From: Undibacterium sp.
GTDB taxonomy: Bacteria > Pseudomonadota > Gammaproteobacteria > Burkholderiales > Burkholderiaceae_D
Length of the DNA stretch: 64,000 bases
Assembly (NCBI GenBank): GCA_030645915.1
Contig: JAUSNO010000033.1
Coordinates: 24,522 to 88,521 of the forward strand
Reading direction: 5' to 3'
Shown piece by piece: positions 29,229-36,726 of this stretch; within the stretch, counting starts at the first letter, position 1, and each line of letters opens with the position of its first letter. The translations under genes and the position numbers were made by a program. The notes beneath the pieces are model-generated. The model saw nothing but the letters and a program-made list of their open reading frames with translations. It made no database searches and had not been told where the DNA came from.

Positions 29229-29241
29229 TGAAGTCTTTACT

Positions 29242-30738
29242 ATGGCAGACAAAAGAAGCGAAATGACAAAAGATAATTCCAGCACAACTACCGTTGTTGA
29301 ACGTGAGCAGGCCTATTACCGGGCGGTGGTGGCAAAAGATACGCGTTTCGACGGCGTGTTCTTCACTGGCATCAAGACCACCGGGATTTACTGTCGCCCT
29401 GTGTGTAGCGCCAAGACGCCGCGCGCGTCCTCTTGCGTATTTTTTAGTTCTGCAGCGGCGGCAGAAGCGAGCGGATTTCGTCCCTGTCTACGATGTCGTC
29501 CGGAACTGGCGCCGTACGCCCTGCAACAAAATCTGGCCTACGGCGTATGGCAAAAAATTACCGCCGGTGCGCTCAATGACGGCAATATCGAACAGTTGGC
29601 CGAGCAAGTGGGCTTGTCGTCACGGCAGCTGCGCCGCGTGCTGCTGCAGGAATTTGGCGTCAGCCCGGTCGAACTGGCGCAAACCCAGCGCCTGTTATTT
29701 GCCAAAAAACTTTTGCAGGAAACGCATTTGCCGATGACCGAGCTGGCCTATGCGGCAGGTTTTGGTAGCGTGCGGCGTTTTAATGCCTTGTTTGAACAAC
29801 GCTATAAGATGACGCCAGGCTCGATCAGACGCGCCGCGCAAGAAGAGAGTGAAGGCCTGGTCTTGCGTCTGGCCTATCGTCCGCCGTATGCCTGGGATGC
29901 CTTGCTGGCGTATCTGGGCGGCCGTGCCATGCCGGGTCTGGAAGCCGTGATCGACAGGAATGCCTATGCGCGCAGCGTACAGATGGACGGCAAGACCGGC
30001 TGGATCAAGCTCACGCATTTACCAGAGCGCGGGCAACTCGCCTTGCAGGTCGCTCCCAGCTTATCCACGGTGCTGATGCCTTTGCTGGCAAAAGTGCGTA
30101 CGCAGTTTGACCTGGAAGCGAATCCCACCGTGATCCAATCGCATCTGCAGGCCGACGCATTGCTGGCGCAGCAGATGGTGCTCACACCGGGCCTAAGGGT
30201 GCCGGGCGCTTTCGACATCTTTGAGTTGGCGATACGGGCCGTGCTGGGGCAGCAGGTCAGCGTGGCCGGTGCGACTACGGTATCTGGCAGACTGGTACGC
30301 GCGTTTGGCGACGCCATCACGACACCGTTCGCTGGTGTGACGCACCATTTTCCTGCCCCGGCATTGCTGGCGCAGCTGCCGGTGGAAGAGATCGCCACTA
30401 TCGGTGTGCCCAAATCCAGAGCGGCCACCATACAGAATCTGGCACGTTTTGCCTTGGCCGGTGGCTTGCAAAGAAAAATCGGCGCCAGTGCCGATGCGGT
30501 GGTGGCGGATCTGAAAACCGTGGGCGGTATTGGCGAATGGACTGCGCAATACATCGCCTTGCGGGCGCTGCGCTTTCCGGATGCCTTTCCGGCCGGTGAT
30601 CTCGGCTTGCAGAAAGCAGCCGCAATCGCGCCAGAAAGCAGAATCACAGAAAAGCAGTTATTGCAGCGCGCGCAAGCCTGGTCGCCCTGGCGCTCTTACG
30701 CGGCTTTGCTGTTGTGGCAATCATTATCGAATAAATAA
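29242..30738 (+). CDS. Ada-AlkA fusion: alkylation-response regulator and 3-methyladenine DNA glycosylase
   Basis: The 498-residue protein joins three modules. Residues about 20-95 are the Ada zinc domain with Cys51, Cys55, Cys82 and Cys85 in the spacing of E. coli Ada (38/42/69/72); Cys51 is the expected methyl acceptor for DNA methylphosphotriesters. Residues about 100-195 are an AraC-type HTH pair. Residues about 205-495 are an AlkA glycosylase, with helix-hairpin-helix KTVGGIGEWTAQY and catalytic Asp453 in FPAGDLGL. So one protein may sense methylation, activate genes and excise alkylated bases. An alternative start is the ATG at 29263. A MITE-like element abuts the start. ogt follows 12 bases later. 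Confidence 0.93.
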   Translation: MADKRSEMTKDNSSTTTVVEREQAYYRAVVAKDTRFDGVFFTGIKTTGIYCRPVCSAKTPRASSCVFFSSAAAAEASGFRPCLRCRPELAPYALQQNLAYGVWQKITAGALNDGNIEQLAEQVGLSSRQLRRVLLQEFGVSPVELAQTQRLLFAKKLLQETHLPMTELAYAAGFGSVRRFNALFEQRYKMTPGSIRRAAQEESEGLVLRLAYRPPYAWDALLAYLGGRAMPGLEAVIDRNAYARSVQMDGKTGWIKLTHLPERGQLALQVAPSLSTVLMPLLAKVRTQFDLEANPTVIQSHLQADALLAQQMVLTPGLRVPGAFDIFELAIRAVLGQQVSVAGATTVSGRLVRAFGDAITTPFAGVTHHFPAPALLAQLPVEEIATIGVPKSRAATIQNLARFALAGGLQRKIGASADAVVADLKTVGGIGEWTAQYIALRALRFPDAFPAGDLGLQKAAAIAPESRITEKQLLQRAQAWSPWRSYAALLLWQSLSNK

Positions 30739-30750
30739 GAAGGAGGCAGC

Positions 30751-31230
30751 ATGTTTTACACTGAATACCAAAGCCCCATAGGTAAACTCTTATTGGCTGC
30801 CAGTGAGCGTGGTCTGGCTGGCGTTTATTTTGAAGAGCATAAGCACTTCAAAGGAATGGACGGATGGCAGCGTGACGACGCTCATTTTGTGCTGCAACAA
30901 ACTCGTCTGCAGCTGGCGGCCTATTTTGCCGGAGAGCGTCGTGAGTTTGATGTGCCGCTGGATATGACGGGCGGTACCGCTTTTCAGCAGGCGGTCTGGC
31001 AAGCCTTACGCACTTTGCCGTTTGGCGCGACGGCGAGCTATGCGCAGATTGCCAAACACATAGGCAACCCTGGTGCCGTGCGCGCAGTGGGTGCCGCCAA
31101 CGGGCGTAACCCCATCTCAATCATCGTGCCTTGCCACAGGGTGATTGCCAGTTCAGGCGCGCTCACCGGTTACGCTGGCGGTTTGAATAATAAGAAATTA
31201 TTGCTGGCATTGGAGGCGGAACAGGTCTGA
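30751..31230 (+). CDS. ogt: Methylated-DNA--[protein]-cysteine S-methyltransferase
   Basis: The 159-residue protein has the active-site motif PCHRV with Cys128, the DNA-recognition helix with Arg in AVRAVGAANGRNP, and the N-terminal ribonuclease-H-like domain (MFYTEYQSPIGKLLLAASERGL). It transfers methyl or alkyl groups from O6-alkylguanine to its own cysteine, a single-turnover repair. It lies 12 bases after ada-alkA with AGGAGG as ribosome site, so the pair is an adaptive-response operon that together supplies the activities of E. coli Ada plus AlkA. Confidence 0.96.
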   Translation: MFYTEYQSPIGKLLLAASERGLAGVYFEEHKHFKGMDGWQRDDAHFVLQQTRLQLAAYFAGERREFDVPLDMTGGTAFQQAVWQALRTLPFGATASYAQIAKHIGNPGAVRAVGAANGRNPISIIVPCHRVIASSGALTGYAGGLNNKKLLLALEAEQV

Positions 31231-31274
31231 TTTTTTGTGTTTTAATTCATTTAAATGATTTAAAAATATTTTGC

Positions 31275-31340
31275 TGCGGTGCACAAAAAATTCTTGACAC
31301 TTTAAAATAAATGCGTAGAATAGGATTTGTTGCAGTGCAC
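31275..31340 (+). promoter_or_regulatory. Strong promoter and TGC-rich repeats upstream of the phasin gene
   Basis: TTGACA (31294-31299) and TAGAAT (31316-31321) are 16 bases apart, a near-consensus sigma-70 promoter. It is flanked by TTGCTGCGGTGCAC (upstream, about 31271-31284) and TTGCAGTGCACC (downstream, about 31328-31341). Repeated TGCA-rich sites around a phasin promoter fit the polyhydroxybutyrate-responsive repressor PhaR; that assignment is inference. Confidence 0.65.
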
Positions 31341-31402
31341 CATGTAAAGAATTAATTGGACGCCGCTGCCATTTACGTTTTTTAATCTCTTGGAGAAATA
31401 CT

Positions 31403-31963
31403 ATGTACACAACACCAGAACAATTCATCGCCGCGACTAAAGCAAACTTGGAAACACAATTTGCTGCCCTGACATCATTGAACAAAAAAGCGTTTGAAGG
31501 TCTGGAGCAATTCGTTTCTTTGAACGTGAACGCAGCTAAAGCCTCATTCGAAGAAAGCACTGCCGCCGCCAAGCAATTGGCTACCGCTAAAGATGCACAA
31601 GAATTCATCGCTTTGACGACAGCGCAAGCAAAACCAACTGCAGAAAAAGCCTTGGCTTATGGCCGTCACTTGGCTAGCATCACTAACGCAACTCAGCAAG
31701 AATTCACTAAAGCAGTTGAAGCGCACATCGCTGAAACAAACGCTAAAGTAACTTCCCTGATCGAAGAAGTGACAAAAAATGCTCCAGCAGGTTCCGAGCA
31801 AGCTGTTACTGCATTGAAATCAGTTGTTGGTAACATCAACGCCGGTTACGAGCAGTTGACTAAGACAACCAAGCAAGCGGTACAAACTTTGGAAGAAAAC
31901 TTGGCGAATGCAACTCAGCAATTCACCCAAGCTGCTGAAAAGACTGTTTCTAAAAAGAAGTAA
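31403..31963 (+). CDS. Phasin family protein (polyhydroxyalkanoate granule surface)
   Basis: The 186-residue, all-helical, cysteine-free protein starts MYTTPEQFIAATKANLETQFAAL and has the alternating KAFEGLEQFVSLNVNAAKASFEES pattern of Burkholderiales phasins (Phasin_2), ending in a Lys-rich tail (SKKK). Phasins coat PHB granules and control their size and number. Codon choice is strongly biased, a good ribosome site (TTGGAG) precedes, and the promoter is near-consensus, so it should be abundant. Its presence implies PHA storage, though no phaC or phaR lies in this window. Followed by a strong terminator. Confidence 0.93.
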   Translation: MYTTPEQFIAATKANLETQFAALTSLNKKAFEGLEQFVSLNVNAAKASFEESTAAAKQLATAKDAQEFIALTTAQAKPTAEKALAYGRHLASITNATQQEFTKAVEAHIAETNAKVTSLIEEVTKNAPAGSEQAVTALKSVVGNINAGYEQLTKTTKQAVQTLEENLANATQQFTQAAEKTVSKKK

Positions 31964-31981
31964 TCTATCTTCAGCAGGTTG

Positions 31982-32015
31982 AAAAAAGCTCCCGTGCAAA
32001 CGGGAGCTTTTTTTT
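31982..32015 (+). terminator. Intrinsic terminator of the phasin gene
   Basis: AGCTCCCGT (31987-31995) pairs with ACGGGAGCT (32000-32008) around GCAA, followed by eight T. Confidence 0.93.
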
Positions 32016-32051
32016 CGGACTGATTTCTGTCACAGACTTTGTTCATGGCAT

Positions 32052-32095
32052 AAAAAAATCCCCGCTCAATTTGCAATCTGAGCGGGGATTTTTTC
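32052..32095. terminator. Bidirectional terminator between phasin and peptide transporter
   Basis: AATCCCCGCTCA and TGAGCGGGGATT pair around about 10 bases, with A-tract and T-tract on either side, so it can stop the convergent peptide transporter gene and serve as a second stop after the phasin. Confidence 0.9.
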
Positions 32096-32113
32096 ATCGC
32101 GATACAAACCAGT

Positions 32114-33640
32114 TTAATTCACGCCATGCATCTTCTTATGCATCCATTTATTCAAACTCATGAACGTCAGGCCCGCAACGATAGGGATGATGGTAAAGAT
32201 GAGAAAGAAAGTCGACATAGAGTAGGTTTCTGAAATGTGATCAATGTAACTGCCTGTGACGCCAGCAAGTTTATTGGCGATAGCGGTGTTCACAAACCAT
32301 ACGCCAAACATCAAGCCCAGCAAGCGCGGTGGCGCCAGTTTGCTGATGTAGGACAGGCCAACAGGCGAGATGCATAATTCGCCCATGGTGTGGAATAAAT
32401 AAGCGACGACCAAAAATATCATGCTGACCGATGCCGTTTTTGCGCCAGCAGGAATGCTGGCCGAGCCATACGCTAGCGCGGCAAAGCCCAAGCCGAGCAG
32501 AACCAGGCCGACGCCAAATTTAATCGGGCCGCTTGGGTTCCAATGTTTGTCCCACATCCTTGAAAACATCGGCGCCAGAATCACGATGAAAAACGAATTC
32601 AGTACACCAAACCAGGTCGCTGGAACGTTCGATTGTTCCAATGAAAATTCACGTGCAAGCATCCAGATCACCAAGGACCAGATTATTCCCATGCAGACGA
32701 CCAGCAGCAGATTCGACATCAGGTATTTTTTTGCTGTTCCGGCAAATAATTTCACCAATAGCCAGGACAGAATAAAGGTCGGAATCACGGTCATGAGGCT
32801 ATTGACAATTTTGAATGCCATGCCGCTGGTACCAACCAGGGTGCGATCGGTGTAGTCAGCCGCGAAGATGGTCATGGAACCCCCCGCCTGTTCAAACGCG
32901 AACCAGAAGAAGATAGTAAAGAAGGAAAAGACGAAAATTGCCTTGAGGCGGTCGGCAACGATATGCGGTGCTGCTTCTTCTTGTGCCAGTTCAGCAGTTC
33001 TTTGCGATTTGGATAGGCCAACTTCGCCAAAAATACCTTGGGCGAAATAAAACTGGATTGCGCCCAGAATCATGAATATGCCAGCCAGGCCAAAACCCAG
33101 AGGCCAGGAGATTTTTTCGCCGATATAACCGCACAGCAGAATGCCGAAAAAAGCACCGGAATTAACGCCCATGTAAAACAGGGTGTAGCCACCGTCGCGG
33201 CCCGCTTCGTTTTCTTTGGTGTACAGCTGCCCTACGATCGCGGAGATATTCGGTTTAAATAGGCCGGTGCCGGCTACCACCAGGCCTAAGCCGGTGTAGA
33301 ACATGGTCGGGGTATCAAACAGCAGGCAGGCATGTCCGGCCGCGATGATGAAGCCGCCCAAGACTACGGCCCTGCGGCTACCAAGTATTTTGTCGGCGAT
33401 GTAGCCGCCCAGAATCGGTGTCAGGTAAACCAGCCCGGTGTACCAGCCATACAGTGTTGTCGCATCGGCGCGGGTCCAGCCCCAGCCGCCTTTGATTGCC
33501 TCTGTTACCAGAAATAGCACCAGCAGCGCGCGCATGCCATAGTAAGAAAACCGTTCCCACATCTCTGTAAAGAACAGCACAAACAGAGCGTCGGGATGCC
33601 CGATGATCGTATGTGCGCCAGGATTTTGAATTTTATTCAA
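32114..33640 (-). CDS. POT/PTR family proton-coupled peptide transporter
   Basis: The 508-residue membrane protein carries the POT signature ExxERFxYY as EMWERFSYYGMRALL near the N-terminus, the PTR2 pattern GGYIADKILGSRRAVVLGG, and FYMGVNSGAFFGILLCGYIGEK in the PTR2 second signature. About 14 helices. The family takes up di- and tripeptides with protons. No ATG suits the start. The best is TTG at 33640, 6 bases after GGAG; an upstream TTG at 33655 has no ribosome site. It is divergent, across about 320 bases without other features, from two M16 peptidases and an exported endopeptidase, a plausible peptide-use neighbourhood. Confidence 0.93.
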   Translation of the reverse strand: MNKIQNPGAHTIIGHPDALFVLFFTEMWERFSYYGMRALLVLFLVTEAIKGGWGWTRADATTLYGWYTGLVYLTPILGGYIADKILGSRRAVVLGGFIIAAGHACLLFDTPTMFYTGLGLVVAGTGLFKPNISAIVGQLYTKENEAGRDGGYTLFYMGVNSGAFFGILLCGYIGEKISWPLGFGLAGIFMILGAIQFYFAQGIFGEVGLSKSQRTAELAQEEAAPHIVADRLKAIFVFSFFTIFFWFAFEQAGGSMTIFAADYTDRTLVGTSGMAFKIVNSLMTVIPTFILSWLLVKLFAGTAKKYLMSNLLLVVCMGIIWSLVIWMLAREFSLEQSNVPATWFGVLNSFFIVILAPMFSRMWDKHWNPSGPIKFGVGLVLLGLGFAALAYGSASIPAGAKTASVSMIFLVVAYLFHTMGELCISPVGLSYISKLAPPRLLGLMFGVWFVNTAIANKLAGVTGSYIDHISETYSMSTFFLIFTIIPIVAGLTFMSLNKWMHKKMHGVN

Positions 33641-33960
33641 ACTATTCTCCGTCAATTATTTTTGGTAAAAATGATTCAATTTGATCAAATTTTCAGTAGT
33701 GGTTGCCTGGTTTAACGGGCCACCTGTTGTGCTCATCTCCGCTGGTTGCTGAGACATTCGGCGGCAAGCTTACCATGTGATTATCGAACAGTGGAGCAAA
33801 CTGTTGTGCACCAAAATATCTTCGTTAAAAATGCAAAACGGTACTGATTTGTATGGCGTTTTCGTTGTTTTAATGCATTTTTTGATCGTTCTTCGATTTG
33901 TCTAGACAGTCAAACCCGGCGAAAATATACTGGCCGGCTAATCACTCGCTAGGAAAAATG
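33641..33960. other. 320-bp divergent promoter region (peptide transporter / M16)
   Basis: No gene seen. It must hold the promoters of both divergent genes. No convincing operator or hairpin was found. Confidence 0.4.
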
Positions 33961-35280
33961 ATGAAGTGGAAAATCCTCGCTGCGGCCAGCAGCCTGTTGT
34001 GCGTGCTGGCAGGTCCGACGCAAGCTGTGACGGTTGATCAGGTCAAAACCTTCACGCTGCCCAACGGGATGAAATTTTTGGTGCTGGAAAACAGCACCAT
34101 CCCGAATGCCAATATGTATACCTACTGGAAGGTCGGTTCGCGCAACGAGGTGCCGGGCATCACCGGGCTATCCCATTTTTTTGAGCACATGATGTTCAAC
34201 GGCTCCAAAAAATACGGCCCCAAGCAGTTTGACCGCACCATGGAAGCCAATGGCGGCGCCAATAATGCCTACACCAACAATGATCTGACGGCGTATACCA
34301 ACTGGTTTCCGGCATCGGCTTTACCGGTTATTTTCGATCTTGAAAGCGATCGCATCGCCCACCTGAGCATAGACCCAAAAATGGTCGAGAGCGAACGCGG
34401 CGTGGTCTTGTCAGAACGCAGTACCGGGCTGGAAAATTCCAATTTACGCGCCTTGTGGGGCGAGGTGTATTCGGTGGCCTTTACTGCTCACCCATACGCG
34501 ATACCTACCATTGGGCATGAGTCTGATATTAAGGCGTGGACGCTGGCAGACCTGCAGCGTTATTTCAATGTTTACTATTCAGCCAACAATGCCGTCGCTG
34601 TGATTGTGGGCGATGTGAAGGCCGACCAGGTCAAGCGCCTGGCTGAAAAATATTTTGCCGCGATTCCAAAGCGCGCCTTGCCGCCTGCGGTGCGCACGGT
34701 AGAGCCGGAACAAAAGGGCGAGCGCCGTGTGTTCGTGCGCAAGGAGTCGGCCACCAGCGCCAATCTGATGGTGTCGTACAAAATGCCTGCTACCAGCCAT
34801 CCTGATTATTATGCCTTGAATGTGCTGGCCAGTATTCTGACCGATGGCAAAACCTCGCGCATGTACCGTGCCTTGGTTGACCAGCGCCTGGCAACCGAGG
34901 TCGGGGCAGATCATGGCAAAGCCTTTGATCCCGGGCTGTTCAATTTTTTTGCGGTGGCGGCAGATAAAGTGCCTGCGGCTAAAGTTGAGCAAGCCTTGCT
35001 GGCCGAAATTGATCGCCTGATCAAGGATGGCATCAGCGAAGACGAGCTGCAAAAAGTAAAAAATCAGAAACTGCTGAATTTTTATCGCGCGCAAGAAACC
35101 ATCAATGGCAAGGCATCGCAGTTAGGCGAGTACGAAGTCTATTTCGGTGACTATAAAAAACTCTTTGATGCACCAGACGCCTATCGCAAACTCACTGTGG
35201 CTGATATCAAAACGGTAGCCGCTAAATATTTTAAAAAGTCGCAACGCACCGTTGGTGTGTTGGCGGCTACGGAGGAATAA
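33961..35280 (+). CDS. M16B zinc peptidase, catalytic subunit
   Basis: The 439-residue protein has a signal peptide (about 1-22, TQA-VT) and the inverted zinc motif HFFEH at residues 72-76, with the third ligand glutamate expected in the SERGVV segment about 75 residues on. It is the half-size type in which catalytic and partner lobes are separate chains, as in the heterodimeric M16B proteases known from Sphingomonas. The second chain is encoded 4 bases after the stop. ATG 33961 gives a better distance to AGGA than ATG 33958. It acts in the periplasm on unfolded peptides. Confidence 0.92.
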   Translation: MKWKILAAASSLLCVLAGPTQAVTVDQVKTFTLPNGMKFLVLENSTIPNANMYTYWKVGSRNEVPGITGLSHFFEHMMFNGSKKYGPKQFDRTMEANGGANNAYTNNDLTAYTNWFPASALPVIFDLESDRIAHLSIDPKMVESERGVVLSERSTGLENSNLRALWGEVYSVAFTAHPYAIPTIGHESDIKAWTLADLQRYFNVYYSANNAVAVIVGDVKADQVKRLAEKYFAAIPKRALPPAVRTVEPEQKGERRVFVRKESATSANLMVSYKMPATSHPDYYALNVLASILTDGKTSRMYRALVDQRLATEVGADHGKAFDPGLFNFFAVAADKVPAAKVEQALLAEIDRLIKDGISEDELQKVKNQKLLNFYRAQETINGKASQLGEYEVYFGDYKKLFDAPDAYRKLTVADIKTVAAKYFKKSQRTVGVLAATEE

Positions 35281-35284
35281 TCGC

Positions 35285-36685
35285 ATGAAGTCTTCTATGA
35301 AAAACGCTCTTGCCTTAAGTCTGGTTTTTGTCTCCGCTTACAGCGTTGCAGGCGAATTTCGCCTCCCTGCCTTCGAGACCAGCAAACTATCCAATGGCCT
35401 GACGGTCATGTTAATGGAACGCCATGATGTGCCTTTGATCGCCATGCGCGCCGTACTCAAGGCAGGTGCCGTGAGCGATGGCCAGCAAGCCGGCCTGGCG
35501 AATCTGACGGGCGACGCCTTGCTGCTGGGTAGTGCCAGATACGATAAGAAGACCATCGATCAGGCCTTTGATTTTCGTGGCGCACGGATCAGCAGCATGA
35601 CAGGCGCCGAATCAACCTCCTTGACGGTTGATTTCGCCAGGGACGATGCCGCCAGCTTGTTGCCAATGGTGGCAGATGTGTTACTGCAACCTGGCTTTGA
35701 CGAGGCAGAATTTGCCAAGCTGCGCGCCCGTACTGTAGATGGGCTCAAGCAAGCCAAAGAAAGTCCGCGCAATGTCGCGCAAACTTATTACCGCAGCATG
35801 CTGTTCGGGGATGGCGCTTACGGCAATCCTGTTTCTGGCAGTACCGCCAGCGTCACCGCCTTGCAGCGCAGTGATGCACAAAGCTTCCATGCTAATTACT
35901 ATCGCCCTGAGAATGCCGCACTGATAGTCGTCGGCGACTTTTCGCCAGCGGCCATGCGTGCGCAGTTAGAGGCTTTGTTTGGCCAATGGAAAGTGGCAGG
36001 CACAATCCCGGCGGCGGCTGTCACTGGCAAGGTAAAGGCGGATAAGGCGCGTGTCTGGCTGGTCAATAAATCGGATGCGGCTGAAACTACCTTTCTGTTC
36101 GGTGGCGCGGGTATCGCCCGCAACGATCCCGATTACGTGCCGCTGCAAGTGCTCAACACCATACTTGGGGGGCGGTTTACCTCGTGGCTGAACGATGAAT
36201 TACGCGTCAATTCCGGCTTGACCTACGGCGCCAACAGCGCTTTTGCCCCTTTGTCGCAAAGCGGCTCGTTTGCGGTATCGAGCTTTACAGCGACACCGAA
36301 GACGCAAGCCGCATTGGCGCTGGCGAGCAAGACCTATCAACGGCTGTGGGATAAAGGCATCGATGCCGCCACGCTGGCGTCGGCCAAAGCCTACGTCAAG
36401 GGCCAGTACCCGCCACGTTTTGAAACCAATCAGCAACTGGCGGGTTTGCTCGGCGATATGTATGTCGCCAAAGTGGGGCGTGAACAGATTGATCATTTCA
36501 TGCGCGATGTCGATAGCCTGACGCCAGACAAGGCCAAGCTGCTGGTGAACAAGCATTTTCCGCGCGACAAATTGCAAATGCTGCTGATTGGCAAGGCGGA
36601 GGCGATACGCGGCATTGCCGCCCAATATGGCGAGGTGACCGAACTCGAGATCACCGCCAACGGCTTCGCGCCCTTGAGCAAATAA
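35285..36685 (+). CDS. M16B peptidase-like partner subunit, zinc motif missing
   Basis: The 466-residue protein has a signal peptide (about 1-22, VAG-EF) and the M16 fold (LSNGLTVMLMERHDVPLIAM; later YYRPENAALIVVGDF). Where HxxEH should be it reads GLANLTGDALL, so it cannot bind zinc. The C-terminal half keeps the Arg/Tyr-type substrate region NSGLTYGANS. In known M16B heterodimers the non-catalytic chain provides these residues, so this is expected to be the obligate partner of the preceding product. The genes are 4 bases apart. Confidence 0.92.
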   Translation: MKSSMKNALALSLVFVSAYSVAGEFRLPAFETSKLSNGLTVMLMERHDVPLIAMRAVLKAGAVSDGQQAGLANLTGDALLLGSARYDKKTIDQAFDFRGARISSMTGAESTSLTVDFARDDAASLLPMVADVLLQPGFDEAEFAKLRARTVDGLKQAKESPRNVAQTYYRSMLFGDGAYGNPVSGSTASVTALQRSDAQSFHANYYRPENAALIVVGDFSPAAMRAQLEALFGQWKVAGTIPAAAVTGKVKADKARVWLVNKSDAAETTFLFGGAGIARNDPDYVPLQVLNTILGGRFTSWLNDELRVNSGLTYGANSAFAPLSQSGSFAVSSFTATPKTQAALALASKTYQRLWDKGIDAATLASAKAYVKGQYPPRFETNQQLAGLLGDMYVAKVGREQIDHFMRDVDSLTPDKAKLLVNKHFPRDKLQMLLIGKAEAIRGIAAQYGEVTELEITANGFAPLSK

Positions 36686-36726
36686 ATGTGCAATAAAGAG
36701 TAGAGAAAAGTTAAAAAGAGACGTCT

